Numbered from the stretch's first letter, positions 33,257-41,319 are shown. The stretch: DNA of 43,142 bases from Phycisphaeraceae bacterium (GCA_002686995.1 NYZC01000203.1:1-43142), one strand, 5' to 3'. The notes: generated by a model from the sequence alone, not told the origin. Translations and numbers: made by a program.

Positions 33257-33284
33257 ATTCTATCCTGTTTTAATCGGCATGCAA
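33257..33284 (-). promoter_or_regulatory. Promoter of the redox operon
   Basis: On the minus strand TTGCAT (33284-33279), a 16-base spacer and TAGAAT (33262-33257) lie in an AT-rich island. The start near 33249 gives a leader of about 36 bases to the NHL gene. This separates the operon from the propeller gene upstream. An imperfect AAAA/TTTT-flanked palindrome covers the -10. Confidence 0.6.
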
Positions 33285-33315
33285 CCGCCTCGAGGTGAGA
33301 TACGGTCGCGCCGTG

Positions 33316-34800
33316 TCACCGGCCGACCGCAAGGCAGGTCATGGTCGTGAAATCACGCACCACGAGTCGCCCGGCCGCCATCGCCATCGGTCCCCACGAC
33401 TCGTGCCCGTCGAGCACCCGGGCGCGGGCGAGCGGCCGCCAGGCGTCCGGAGTGGCCTCCGCCAGTGACAGCAGCCCGTCGTCGTCCATCGCGTAGATGA
33501 GCCCGTTCGCGATCAAGTACGGTCCCAGCCCGAAACGCGCGGCCGACCCGCTCGACCACCGGATCGTCCCGTCGAAATCCAGGCAGACCAGTTGTCCGTC
33601 GGGCCGGACGCCATACAGGTGATCACCCAGGACGATCGGCGTGTGCTGCGTGGCGCCGAATACCCCGGGTGCGAGCGCGAACAGCGGCTCGACGACGTAA
33701 CCGTCGATCCCGCGTCGCAACTGAAGCATCATGCTGCCGGCACCGTATCCGCCCGAAAGGAAGATCCGATTCCCGGGCACGATCACCGGCGACGCGACCA
33801 TCGCGATGCTGACCTTCCATCGCGTGGTTCGCCACACGACCGATCCGTCGTCTGCTCCGACGCCGACGACGCCCCCGCTGCCGCAGTAGACGTAAGCGCG
33901 CCGACCATCCAGCGTCATCGGCACGATCGACGAGTGCGTCATCTCCCAGCCATCGGGATTGGGCGATCGCCAGCGCACGGCGCCCGTCGCAACATCGACG
34001 GCCATCAGCAGCGACGAACCGCCGGGCGCCAGGATGACCTGGCCGTCGTCGATCAGTGGACACTGACCCGCATACCACTGCGGCACGGTCGCCCCGTGAC
34101 GGGCGACGAGGTCGATGATCCATCGAAACGCGCCGGTCGACGCGTCGACGCAGAGCACATGGCATTTCGGCCCGACCGAAACGACATACTGCCCGTCCAC
34201 CGCGGGCACCGTGCGCGACATGCCGTGATTTCGCTTGATCCTGACCGGGTAGGTGTACCGCCAGACCTCGCGCCCATCGGCCAGCGACAAGCATCGCAAC
34301 GCGTCGGCCTGCGCCGCCCGGTCGTAGTCGAGCACGTAAACGCACCCGTTCGCGATCGCGGCGCCGGCGTAGCCTTCGCCGACGTCCACCGACCACAGCC
34401 GGGCCGGGTCGCCGCCCGACCAGTCGCGCACCAGCGCCGTCCCGTCGTAGGTCGTCCCGTCACGCCGCGGTCCCCGAAATGAAGGCCATGACGCACGGAC
34501 GTCCGCCGCAATCCCGTCACCGGGCGTCAGGACGCCGGTGAATGGCGTCTCGACGTCGACCTCGGACGTCGGGGCGCGCGGGGTCCGATCGAGAGGAACG
34601 CGCGGGACGACCTCGACGCCCGGTCCGAGCATCCACCAGATTGCAAGAGCCGCGAACCCCCCCGCGATGGCCAGCGCAACGATGACCTTTTCGATCGGCA
34701 AGGCGTCGATCGACCGGTCGGCATGGCCGCGCCGCGCGAATGACGCGCCGACACGCGGCGCGGCTTCGTCGGGATCCGGGTTGTCGATGACACCGGACAT
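33316..34800 (-). CDS. PQQ/BamB-like beta-propeller protein with N-terminal membrane anchor
   Basis: A 494-residue protein. One helix lies at about 40-62 (EKVIVALAIAGGFAALAIWW) after a charged N-terminus, then a propeller from about residue 110 (SWPSFRGPRRDGTTYDG) with blades such as LRCLSLADGREVWRYTY and LMAVDVATGAVRWRSP. The same SWPxFRGPxxxG opening occurs in the operon's other propeller protein, so the two may be paralogous. The ATG at 34800 has no clear Shine-Dalgarno. Its leader is unusual: an intrinsic terminator ends 12 bases before the ATG and a long structured RNA precedes it. It is the gene controlled by that leader. Confidence 0.82.
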   Translation of the reverse strand: MSGVIDNPDPDEAAPRVGASFARRGHADRSIDALPIEKVIVALAIAGGFAALAIWWMLGPGVEVVPRVPLDRTPRAPTSEVDVETPFTGVLTPGDGIAADVRASWPSFRGPRRDGTTYDGTALVRDWSGGDPARLWSVDVGEGYAGAAIANGCVYVLDYDRAAQADALRCLSLADGREVWRYTYPVRIKRNHGMSRTVPAVDGQYVVSVGPKCHVLCVDASTGAFRWIIDLVARHGATVPQWYAGQCPLIDDGQVILAPGGSSLLMAVDVATGAVRWRSPNPDGWEMTHSSIVPMTLDGRRAYVYCGSGGVVGVGADDGSVVWRTTRWKVSIAMVASPVIVPGNRIFLSGGYGAGSMMLQLRRGIDGYVVEPLFALAPGVFGATQHTPIVLGDHLYGVRPDGQLVCLDFDGTIRWSSGSAARFGLGPYLIANGLIYAMDDDGLLSLAEATPDAWRPLARARVLDGHESWGPMAMAAGRLVVRDFTTMTCLAVGR

Positions 34801-34812
34801 CGCCGTCACGCG

Positions 34813-34874
34813 CAAAAAAAAGGCCGGCCGCAGGGAAGGCTGGGGACGATCCCCTGATCACCTTGCGGTCGGCC
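34813..34874 (-). terminator. Intrinsic terminator in the leader, just before the start codon
   Basis: On the minus strand GGCCGACCGCAAGG pairs with CCTT-CCC-TGCGGCCGGCC (four-base bulge, one G-U pair) and is followed by eight T. A nested GGGGA/TCCCC hairpin sits in the loop. It ends 12 bases before the ATG of the propeller gene it precedes, so on the same strand it would stop or attenuate transcription of that gene. Confidence 0.88.
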
Positions 34875-35040
34875 ATCACATCGGAGCGGGCCCGTTTTTC
34901 TCCACGCCGGGAAATGATCGGGCCGGCGCTCCACTCACTCGGGGCGGTTCGGGGTCCGACTCAGCCGGGGTGGGTGCGGATCTTTTGGCGGCGAACACGA
35001 CCCATGGATTCGACTCGGCTTCGGACCATCTTGCCCCGCT
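34813..35040 (-). ncRNA. Candidate structured 5' leader (riboswitch-like) or small RNA
   Basis: About 228 bases between a strong promoter and an intrinsic terminator, without a protein. On the minus strand there are nested helices: GCGGGGC (35039-35033) with GCCCCG (34945-34940); GGTCCGAAGCCG (35027-35016) with CGGCT-gag-TCGGACC (34967-34953), 12 bp with a three-base bulge. A downstream helix 34883-34894 with 34919-34932 (12 bp) competes with CGCCGG/CCGGCG at 34905-34910 and 34923-34928. A switch between mutually exclusive helices plus terminator is the usual riboswitch layout. I cannot match it to TPP, cobalamin, SAM, FMN, glycine, Moco or fluoride motifs. Confidence 0.6.
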
Positions 35041-35046
35041 GAAATA

Positions 35047-35074
35047 ATACTAGTAAGTATTTTTATGGTGTCAA
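35047..35074 (-). promoter_or_regulatory. Strong promoter with palindromic operator for the leader and propeller gene
   Basis: On the minus strand TTGACA (35074-35069), a 16-base spacer and TAGTAT (35052-35047). The -10 lies within an imperfect palindrome at 35047-35060 (ATAC-tagtaa-GTAT), a likely repressor site. The predicted start is near 35040. The surrounding 25 bases are strikingly AT-rich for this genome. Confidence 0.72.
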
Positions 35075-35217
35075 GGGGTCCTGAGAATTTTTTTCAGCCG
35101 GCGCCGCTGGGGAAAATCCCGCGACGGAGCGACCCGGTCCTGGGGCATTTTCCCAATCGGACCGTCGAGGGCATCGTTGAATACGCCCTGGCACGTCGCA
35201 GGACTGGGGGCTGCCGA

Positions 35218-35234
35218 TTGGCACGCCTGGTGCA
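35218..35234 (+). promoter_or_regulatory. Sigma-54 (RpoN) promoter of the LEPR-XLL gene
   Basis: TTGGCACGCCTGGTGCA has the GG at -24 and GC at -12 ten bases apart, and most consensus positions match. The predicted start is near 35245, giving a leader of about 24 bases. A second TGGCACG half-site lies 30 bases upstream (35189-35195) without a proper -12 element. Confidence 0.72.
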
Positions 35235-35268
35235 ACAGAGTTGAGCAGTCCAGCAAGGAACACCTGCA

Positions 35269-35823
35269 ATGAATCCCGAACGACACGACGCCACGTCCGA
35301 CCGAAATTCCACATGGCAGGGTCTCGAAGCGCTCGAGCCCCGCGTGCTGCTCAGCGCGGATCCCGGCGCCGCGGCGCCGACGGATGCGGTCGGCGCCGGC
35401 CCGGCGATCGAAGCGCCCGCCGCGCGGACGGTGCAGTACCGCGAATCGGATTTCAGCTTCGTCACGAGGCTCCTGGAGCAGGAAGGCATCTTCCTCGAGC
35501 CGGCGCAAAGCAGCGAACACGCCGCATTCATGCCCGAGATCGAAGACGAGGTCGTGCTCGGGTTCCTGAACGGCGATCCGCGCCATCCCGTGGTCCTCGG
35601 AATGCGGCACGACGGCGGCGACACGAACGGCGGCGGCTACGACGAGATCGCGCTCGACGATTCACCGGGCCACGAATCCACCGATCGCGGCGTCACCAAC
35701 AACGAGACGATCATGATCGGTCACGACCGAACGCGAACCACGAATTCGAACGCGACCGTCACCGTCAATCTCCTGCGCACCCACTCGACGGGCGTCAATG
35801 AAGCGATCAACGTCGGCGCCTGA
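35269..35823 (+). CDS. LEPR-XLL protein that is a miniature mosaic of VgrG segments
   Basis: A 184-residue protein. Residues 20-31 (LEALEPRVLLSA) are the LEPR-XLL motif of large planctomycete surface proteins. The rest aligns, in order, with four separate VgrG/spike segments. 56-75 (QYRESDFSFVTRLLEQEGIF) is from the gpD-like part; 88-113 (MPEIEDEVVLGFLNGDPRHP) is from the gp5 OB-fold; 123-133 (GYDEIALDDSP) follows; 142-184 (VTNNETIMIGHDRTRTTNSN and VNEAINVGA) is from the needle repeats. The several hundred residues normally between them are absent yet the frame is open throughout. The ATG at 35269 has AAGGA 9 bases upstream, behind a sigma-54 promoter. It cannot form a normal VgrG trimer spike. 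It may be a relic, an adaptor, or a novel exported mini-spike. Confidence 0.72.
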   Translation: MNPERHDATSDRNSTWQGLEALEPRVLLSADPGAAAPTDAVGAGPAIEAPAARTVQYRESDFSFVTRLLEQEGIFLEPAQSSEHAAFMPEIEDEVVLGFLNGDPRHPVVLGMRHDGGDTNGGGYDEIALDDSPGHESTDRGVTNNETIMIGHDRTRTTNSNATVTVNLLRTHSTGVNEAINVGA

Positions 35824-35883
35824 ACGCAACTGCCGAATCGGACCGACGGCATCGTGCCTCAATCTGATACGATCACTCACGTC

Positions 35884-36612
35884 ATGGCGCGAGACGATTT
35901 CGGGTCCGTCGACATCCTCACCACGCAGCCGTCACACGGTCCCATCGGGATGCTCGTCAACGGCGCGTCCCGATTTCATCTGTCTGGATGGCCCGGTGGT
36001 TCCCTGCACCTAGAAGAAAGCTGCACGCACTGGGGTTTCGTTACGGAATCCTCGGCAACGACCGTCCTGGTCCATGATGCGCGTTACCCGCTGCGATCGG
36101 AGATGTATTTCTGTCTTCCCCACGGGGGCGTGGTCGAAGGCAAAGGCCAGGGCATGATCATCTCGCAGCACGACGAGTGCGGATTCTTTCTCATCGGCGG
36201 TCCAATCGAGGAGCAGGGGCGCCTTCGATACATCGACGGATGCTCCGATTCACTTCTCATCCCACCGATTCTCAAGGGTGACGCCTGCCTGAACCTGCTG
36301 CACGTGCCGCCGCGTACGAATCAGACAGCACACACGCATCCGTCGTTTCGCGTTGGAATGGTCGTGCGTGGCACGGGCACTTGTCGCGGCGACTGCGGTG
36401 AGCAGTCGCTAGAGCCCGGAACGATTTTCGTAATCCGTCGTCATGCGCGGCACAGCTTTCACACGACGCGTCGGTCCCTCACGATCGTCGCATTCCATCC
36501 CGACAGCGATTTCGGTCCGACGCACGAGGACCACCCGATGCTTAATCGCACGATCCTGACGTCGAATTCAATGGCCGCGAAGAGCACCTCCGACGGAGCC
36601 GGCCGCCCATGA
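35884..36612 (+). CDS. Cupin-domain protein
   Basis: A 242-residue protein. The C-terminal half carries a cupin motif, TNQTAHTHPSFRVGMVVRGT (two His separated by one residue) with IRRHARHSFHTTRR as the second motif. The N-terminal half is also beta-rich (FHLSGWPGGSLHLEES, FFLIGGPIEEQGRLRYIDG), so it may be a double cupin. The ATG at 35884 is preferred; GTG 35854 would add ten residues. Its stop overlaps the next start by four bases (ATGA). First gene of a four-gene overlapping cassette that ends in a Cys-less asparagine-synthetase-like enzyme. Confidence 0.75.
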   Translation: MARDDFGSVDILTTQPSHGPIGMLVNGASRFHLSGWPGGSLHLEESCTHWGFVTESSATTVLVHDARYPLRSEMYFCLPHGGVVEGKGQGMIISQHDECGFFLIGGPIEEQGRLRYIDGCSDSLLIPPILKGDACLNLLHVPPRTNQTAHTHPSFRVGMVVRGTGTCRGDCGEQSLEPGTIFVIRRHARHSFHTTRRSLTIVAFHPDSDFGPTHEDHPMLNRTILTSNSMAAKSTSDGAGRP

Positions 36613-37559
36613 AGTGCCCCGAGTGCAGCGCGGACCACAAGCACAAGGACGGCATGCGCTGCCGCTGCGGCTACAGGTTCCTGTTCGACCCGAAAACCGA
36701 CCCGATCACCGACGGACGATTCCTGGCCGCCGTTCGCGGGGCGAGCGCGAACGGGACCTGGCACTTCACGGCCAACCAGCTTTACGCAGCCCACTTGCGA
36801 CGGCGTCGAGCGTACCGCGGAATCGCGGCCGCATGCGCGATCGCAGCGGTCATCGCCAGCGTCGTATGCGGCTTCGTCGTTCCGCCGGCCCTGTGGGCCC
36901 TTATCCCGATCGCGCTGGTATGTATCGGTTGGGCCGGTAACCAGTATTCCCGGGAACCGCTTGCTCGTGATCAATGGGATCGGTGCGTCGAACGGTGGCG
37001 TTCTGAAAGAACCCTGGAAAAGATGATCGTGCAGCCGTCACTCGGCGATCCGCCGCCGCAGTGGCAGGAGCCGGACATCTACGATTACGGCGTCGAGAAG
37101 ATCGTCCTCGTCGATCGCGACCTGACGGTCGACCTGCTGGTGCTGAACAACCTGCACGCGGAACAGAAGGCGTTGATCCTCTCGGAGCACGGGTACCCGC
37201 CGTACCTCGTCGAGCGGGCGACCGGCGTCCTGCGCGAGAACGCCGAGATCCCCGTGTATCTGCTGCATGACGCCGCCTCGACGGGTCCGCCCATGGCCGA
37301 GCGTCTCGGCGCATCGACGCTCCTGCCGATCGAAGGCCATCCGGTCATCGACCTCGGCCTGTCGCCCGACGACGTCAGGAAGCTGCCACAGCTTCGTCAC
37401 GCGCGCCGTCGCGAGGAAGAAGCCGTCACCCCCGTCGACTTCATCCCCGTCGGCGCGCTGCTTGCCGTGATGGCGGTCTCGTTCGAGAACCGGGTCGGCA
37501 TGTGGGACGCGATCGAACAGCAAAGGATTCTCCATGGCGACACGGGCAGCTTCGGCTGA
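36609..37559 (+). CDS. Zinc-ribbon integral membrane protein of unknown function
   Basis: A 316-residue protein. The N-terminal ribbon is MKCPECSADHKHKDGMRCRC (CxxC and CxC). Two membrane helices at about 65-86 and 90-107 are followed by a roughly 200-residue soluble domain rich in acidic and hydrophobic repeats (VEKIVLVDRDLTVDLLVLNN, LSEHGYPPYLVERATGVLRE). I do not recognise the family. It overlaps its neighbours on both sides (4 and 26 bases), so it belongs to the cassette. Confidence 0.78.
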   Translation: MKCPECSADHKHKDGMRCRCGYRFLFDPKTDPITDGRFLAAVRGASANGTWHFTANQLYAAHLRRRRAYRGIAAACAIAAVIASVVCGFVVPPALWALIPIALVCIGWAGNQYSREPLARDQWDRCVERWRSERTLEKMIVQPSLGDPPPQWQEPDIYDYGVEKIVLVDRDLTVDLLVLNNLHAEQKALILSEHGYPPYLVERATGVLRENAEIPVYLLHDAASTGPPMAERLGASTLLPIEGHPVIDLGLSPDDVRKLPQLRHARRREEEAVTPVDFIPVGALLAVMAVSFENRVGMWDAIEQQRILHGDTGSFG

Positions 37560-38058
37560 GCGCGTTCAACGGGCACCGTCGGCCGCACGCTTCGGCGGTG
37601 CGATCATCCTCGTGGTGACATCGTGCGGCATCATCGGCTGTGGCAACGGGCAGCGCGGTGATGACGGGTTCAAGGAGATTCGCGCCGCGGTCACCCGGGG
37701 TCGTTACGCCGACGCGATTCCTCGACTGGAGCGGTACCTTGCCAATCGACCGCGTCGCCCGAACGCGAGCCGGGCCGGTCTGTTCCTGGGTAAGTGCCAT
37801 CTCGCGCTCGGCAGATTCCAGGAAGCGGCGCAGGCATTCGAAACGACCATCGCCGAGCACCGCCGATCGCCCGAAGCGCACAAGTGTCGCTACAAGCTCG
37901 CGGTCCTTGCCCTCGTCCAGGGCGAACGGGAAGACGCGATTCGCCGGTTCGGTGCGCTCGCCGATCAGCCGGATGGTCCGCTGGCACCCGAGGCGGCCGC
38001 GATGCACCGCTACCTGACCGCGACGCCCAAGACGAGTCGTGGGCGCAGCCCGCTCTAG
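37534..38058 (+). CDS. TPR-type lipoprotein
   Basis: A 174-residue protein. The N-terminal signal ends in TSCGIIGCGNG (probable lipobox, lipidated Cys near residue 36), followed by TPR-like helices: IRAAVTRGRYADAIPRLERY, LFLGKCHLALGRFQEAAQAF and KLAVLALVQGEREDAIRRF. AAGGA is about 6 bases upstream of the ATG at 37534. It overlaps the membrane gene by 26 bases. It may be a scaffold for the other cassette proteins. Confidence 0.78.
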   Translation: MATRAASAERVQRAPSAARFGGAIILVVTSCGIIGCGNGQRGDDGFKEIRAAVTRGRYADAIPRLERYLANRPRRPNASRAGLFLGKCHLALGRFQEAAQAFETTIAEHRRSPEAHKCRYKLAVLALVQGEREDAIRRFGALADQPDGPLAPEAAAMHRYLTATPKTSRGRSPL

Positions 38059-38060
38059 CC

Positions 38061-39803
38061 ATGGGGGCGATTTTCGGATTCAGCGGACCACCTGACGCGG
38101 CGCTCGCGCAGCGCATGCAGGCGGTGCTGCGCCATCGCGGCGGCGGGCGCGCGTCGATCCATGCGTCGCCGGTCGGCACGATCGGTCACCTCGCCCAGCT
38201 TCCCGTCGCGCAACATCGGCGCATGGGGTCCGGAACGCACCAGGACGGAGACCGGGTGATCGCGATTGCAGGATGCGTGATCGCGCCGCGGTCGGACTCG
38301 CTCCTGCTCGATTTGCTCGCACTCTACGACCGTCACGGGCCACAATTCGTCGAGAGGCTCCGCGGCGCGTTCGTCCTGGCGATACGCGACGGCGCGCGAC
38401 TTCTGCTGGCACGGGACGGCAGCGGCAGCCGCACCCTTTACCACGGTCGGCACGCAGGCCGGCTTCTCTTTGCGATTGAGCCCAAGGGCGTACTGGAGGT
38501 CCACGGATTTCCCCGTCGGATCCGACCGGCCGCAATCGCCCAGTATCTTTCCTTCAGCTTCATTCCCGGTCCGGGCACGATGCTCGAGGATCTCTTCGAG
38601 CTCCCAGCGGGCCATTTCCTGACGTTCGACGGTGCGGGCGAACCAACGCTCACGCGCTACTTCAGGTTCGAGCACGCCGGCGGGCCCCGGATCGGCGGCG
38701 ACGACGCCTGGGTACATCGATTCCGACAGCAATTCAGCGATGCCGTCGCGGAACGGATGCCTGAAGACGATCCGGTCGGCATCTTTCTTTCCGGCGGACT
38801 CGATTCGAGCGTGGTCACTGCCGAGGTCGCACGGCAGAGACCCGGCAGGGTGCGCACCTTCGCCGTGCATTTCGGGCCGGAGTACCCGAACGAGCTTTCG
38901 TTCGCCCGCAGCGTTGCCGAACGATGCGGGACCGACCACGAGGAAGTCCTTGTCCGGCCTCGCCAATTCCTTCCAAGACTGCGAAAGATGATCTGGCATC
39001 TCGACGAGCCCATCGGCGACCCCATTACGATGCCGAATTACGAACTGGCCGGACACGTCTCGAAGGACGTTCGTTGGGTGTTCAACGGTGAAGGCGGCGA
39101 CCCTTGCTTCGGCGGCCCCAAGAACATTCCCATGCTGCTTCATCACTGGTACGGGGGCATCGAGCGCGATCCCAACTTCCGCGAGCGCATGTACCTGGCG
39201 TCCTACCGCCGCGGCTACGAGGAGGTGATGCGGCTGCTCGCTCCGTCCTGGCGGGCGCAGATCGAGCCGGACCGCGACCTGGAAGGCGTACTCGTGCCCT
39301 ACTTCCGCTGCCGGGAACCGGCGAACTTCCTGGACAAGCTCTCGGCCATCAACATCCGTCTCAAGGGCGCGCACCTGATCCTGCCGAAGGTCGAGCGGAT
39401 GACTGGAGCGTGGGGCATCATTCCGATCGCGCCCCTGTTCGACGAGCGACTGGTTCGGCTCAGCTTCGAGATGCCGTCGCGTCTGAAGCTCTCGGGCGGC
39501 GTCGAGAAGGTCATCATCAAGAAGGCGTACGAGCACGACCTCCCCGCAGAGATCATCGCCCGGCCCAAGAGCGGGATGCGCGTCCCGGTGCACTACTGGT
39601 TTCGCGGTGAACTGAAGCGGTACGCTCGCCGTATCCTCAGCCGACGCGCACTGCGCCGGTCCGGGATCTTCGACGAAGACCGGGTGCAGCAACTGCTGCG
39701 ATACAACATCGAGGAAGGCCAGGGCCGGTACGGACTGCGCCTGTGGATGCTGATCACGTTCGAGATCTGGCGGCGCATCGTGATCGACGGCGAACCGGTG
39801 TAA
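38061..39803 (+). CDS. Asparagine-synthetase-like amidotransferase/cyclase without the glutaminase Cys
   Basis: A 580-residue AsnB-fold enzyme. The C-terminal adenylation domain has the PPi loop IFLSGGLDSSVVTAE at 241-255 and later WVFNGEGGDPCFGG. The N-terminal domain starts MGAIFGFSG, where the family has MCGIxGF: the nucleophilic Cys2 is Gly (codon GGG), so glutamine cannot be hydrolysed here. Known Cys-less relatives are beta-lactam synthetase and lasso-peptide cyclase, which make intramolecular amide bonds, so an amide- or lactam-forming activity is plausible. The start at 38061 is set by the homology; the frame is open further upstream, inside the lipoprotein gene. It is the last gene of the cassette. 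Confidence 0.87.
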   Translation: MGAIFGFSGPPDAALAQRMQAVLRHRGGGRASIHASPVGTIGHLAQLPVAQHRRMGSGTHQDGDRVIAIAGCVIAPRSDSLLLDLLALYDRHGPQFVERLRGAFVLAIRDGARLLLARDGSGSRTLYHGRHAGRLLFAIEPKGVLEVHGFPRRIRPAAIAQYLSFSFIPGPGTMLEDLFELPAGHFLTFDGAGEPTLTRYFRFEHAGGPRIGGDDAWVHRFRQQFSDAVAERMPEDDPVGIFLSGGLDSSVVTAEVARQRPGRVRTFAVHFGPEYPNELSFARSVAERCGTDHEEVLVRPRQFLPRLRKMIWHLDEPIGDPITMPNYELAGHVSKDVRWVFNGEGGDPCFGGPKNIPMLLHHWYGGIERDPNFRERMYLASYRRGYEEVMRLLAPSWRAQIEPDRDLEGVLVPYFRCREPANFLDKLSAINIRLKGAHLILPKVERMTGAWGIIPIAPLFDERLVRLSFEMPSRLKLSGGVEKVIIKKAYEHDLPAEIIARPKSGMRVPVHYWFRGELKRYARRILSRRALRRSGIFDEDRVQQLLRYNIEEGQGRYGLRLWMLITFEIWRRIVIDGEPV

Positions 39804-39820
39804 CGGCTTATCATGTTTCG

Positions 39821-41011
39821 ATGCCTCAGCCGCCCCCCGAACTCGTTTCGCGCGTCATGGCCGCGATTCGCGAGGACCGGCTCGTCGATACGGCCGTCGC
39901 GCTGGTCGAGGTGCCGAGCCCGACGTGTGAAGCCGGCGCCGTCGCGGATCGGCTCGCATCGCTGCTCGTCGAGGACGGGTTCGCCGTCGAGCGTCCCGTG
40001 GCGGCCTGGCCCACGGCCCCTGCCGTCGTCACGCGCCTCGACGGCGGCGCCCCGGGGCCGACGCTTCAGTTCGACGGGCACCTCGACACCGTGCATCTGC
40101 CCTTCGTCCCGCCGCGCGTCGAAGGCGGCATCCTGCACGGCAGCGGGGCCTCTGACATGAAGGGCGGCGTCGCGGCAATGTGCGAAGCGACGCGCGCGCT
40201 TCGCGACGCCGGCGCGCTGACCGCGGGCAGCATTCTTCTCACGGCCCATGATCATCACGAAGCGCCGTGGGGCGATGGTCGCCAGCTCGAAGCGCTGATC
40301 GACGAGGGTTACGTCGGCGACGCCGCGCTGCTTCCGGAATACCTCTCGGACAGCCTGCCCATCGCCGGCCGCGGCCTGGCCATCCTCAAGGTCACGGTCC
40401 GGCGCGACGGCGAGCCGGTGCACGAGGTGCTCGGCGGAACCGAGCAGCCGAGCGTGATCGCGGCGGGCGCGGAGCTGGTTCGTCGTTTCGAGCAGCTCGA
40501 CGAGACGCTGTCGCATCGGAAGCACCCTGTCGCAGGGCGCGAACGTATTTTCGTCGGCAGCGTTCAGGCCGGAGAGATGTACAACACCGCGCCGACGGCA
40601 CTGACGCTCGATGGCACGCGACGATGGATCCCGGGGACGAGCAACGCGGACGTGCAGCAGGAGCTCGATGATCTCGTGACGCAGGTGGCGCGCGAGCGTG
40701 GTCTGCCGATCGAGCTGGCGTTCCGGCCGCTGCGGGGCGCGTTCGAGCTCGATCCGGCGCACCCAGTCGTGGCCGCGTTCCAGCACGCTCACGAAGCCGT
40801 CGTCGGCGCCGCCCTGCCCGCCGGGCCCAAGCCCCTGGTCGACGATGGCAACACGTTCAGCGACCGCGCCGGCATCCCGGCCATCACCCACGGACCGCGT
40901 GCGACCGGCGCCCATACCGTCGACGAGCAGGCCCCCGTCTCCGAGCTGGTCCGTGTCGCCCGCATCTATGCGAGGACCGCGCTGAGCTTCTGCGCGGGCC
41001 CGACCACCTGA
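39821..41011 (+). CDS. Peptidase M20 / ArgE-DapE family deacylase
   Basis: A 396-residue zinc hydrolase. LQFDGHLDTVHLP (HxD metal motif), HGSGASDMKGGVAAM (D-M-K-G-G), and a catalytic Glu in AHDHHEAPWGD mark the M20 family. A dimerisation domain lies in the middle (about 170-300) and the C-terminal metal His is in THGPRATGAHT. The family removes acyl groups from N-acyl amino acids or cleaves dipeptides; the substrate is unknown. ATG 39821 starts 17 bases after the asparagine-synthetase-like gene, so it may belong to the same transcript. Confidence 0.9.
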   Translation: MPQPPPELVSRVMAAIREDRLVDTAVALVEVPSPTCEAGAVADRLASLLVEDGFAVERPVAAWPTAPAVVTRLDGGAPGPTLQFDGHLDTVHLPFVPPRVEGGILHGSGASDMKGGVAAMCEATRALRDAGALTAGSILLTAHDHHEAPWGDGRQLEALIDEGYVGDAALLPEYLSDSLPIAGRGLAILKVTVRRDGEPVHEVLGGTEQPSVIAAGAELVRRFEQLDETLSHRKHPVAGRERIFVGSVQAGEMYNTAPTALTLDGTRRWIPGTSNADVQQELDDLVTQVARERGLPIELAFRPLRGAFELDPAHPVVAAFQHAHEAVVGAALPAGPKPLVDDGNTFSDRAGIPAITHGPRATGAHTVDEQAPVSELVRVARIYARTALSFCAGPTT

Positions 41012-41316
41012 GAGGCCCCCGGTTCCGGTCAGCCGCGGAAGAATCCCACAAATCTCACCGTGCGCGCAGTTGCAGCACGGGCCCCCGATCTCGCCCTGCT
41101 CAGCGGGTTCCCGCGCCAGATGACCGGCACGTTCGCCGAGCGCCGGCTGATCCCGCTCATGCGTTTCCTGCTGCTCGGATTCCCCCCGCTGCGGGGGATG
41201 CGCCGGACGCGCCGCCCCGGCTTCGAGGTCGACCTTGCGCCGCGGGATGACGCATGGATGAATTCTAGCTCGCGCCGGGGCGGCAGCGTGCACGCAGAGG
41301 ACTATCAAGTCCTGTA
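41012..41316. other. Intergenic region with an operator-like palindrome
   Basis: No convincing gene. A GTG-started frame at 41060-41317 encodes a low-complexity basic sequence with no ribosome site. A perfect palindrome AGGACT-atca-AGTCCT lies at 41298-41313, directly before the start codon of the CarH-like regulator, and may be its own operator. Confidence 0.55.
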
Positions 41317-41319
41317 GTG

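Noticed and set aside
33240-33260. FNR/CRP-like site (TTGATT) in the redox operon promoter
   Set aside because: The opposite half-site ATCAA with proper spacing is missing.
37794-38060. Extension of the asparagine-synthetase-like protein upstream of 38061
   Set aside because: That sequence lies inside the TPR lipoprotein gene in another frame, and the AsnB fold begins at MGAIFGF.
41060-41317. Possible 85-residue gene before the CarH-like regulator
   Set aside because: GTG start, no ribosome site, basic low-complexity composition and no recognisable fold.
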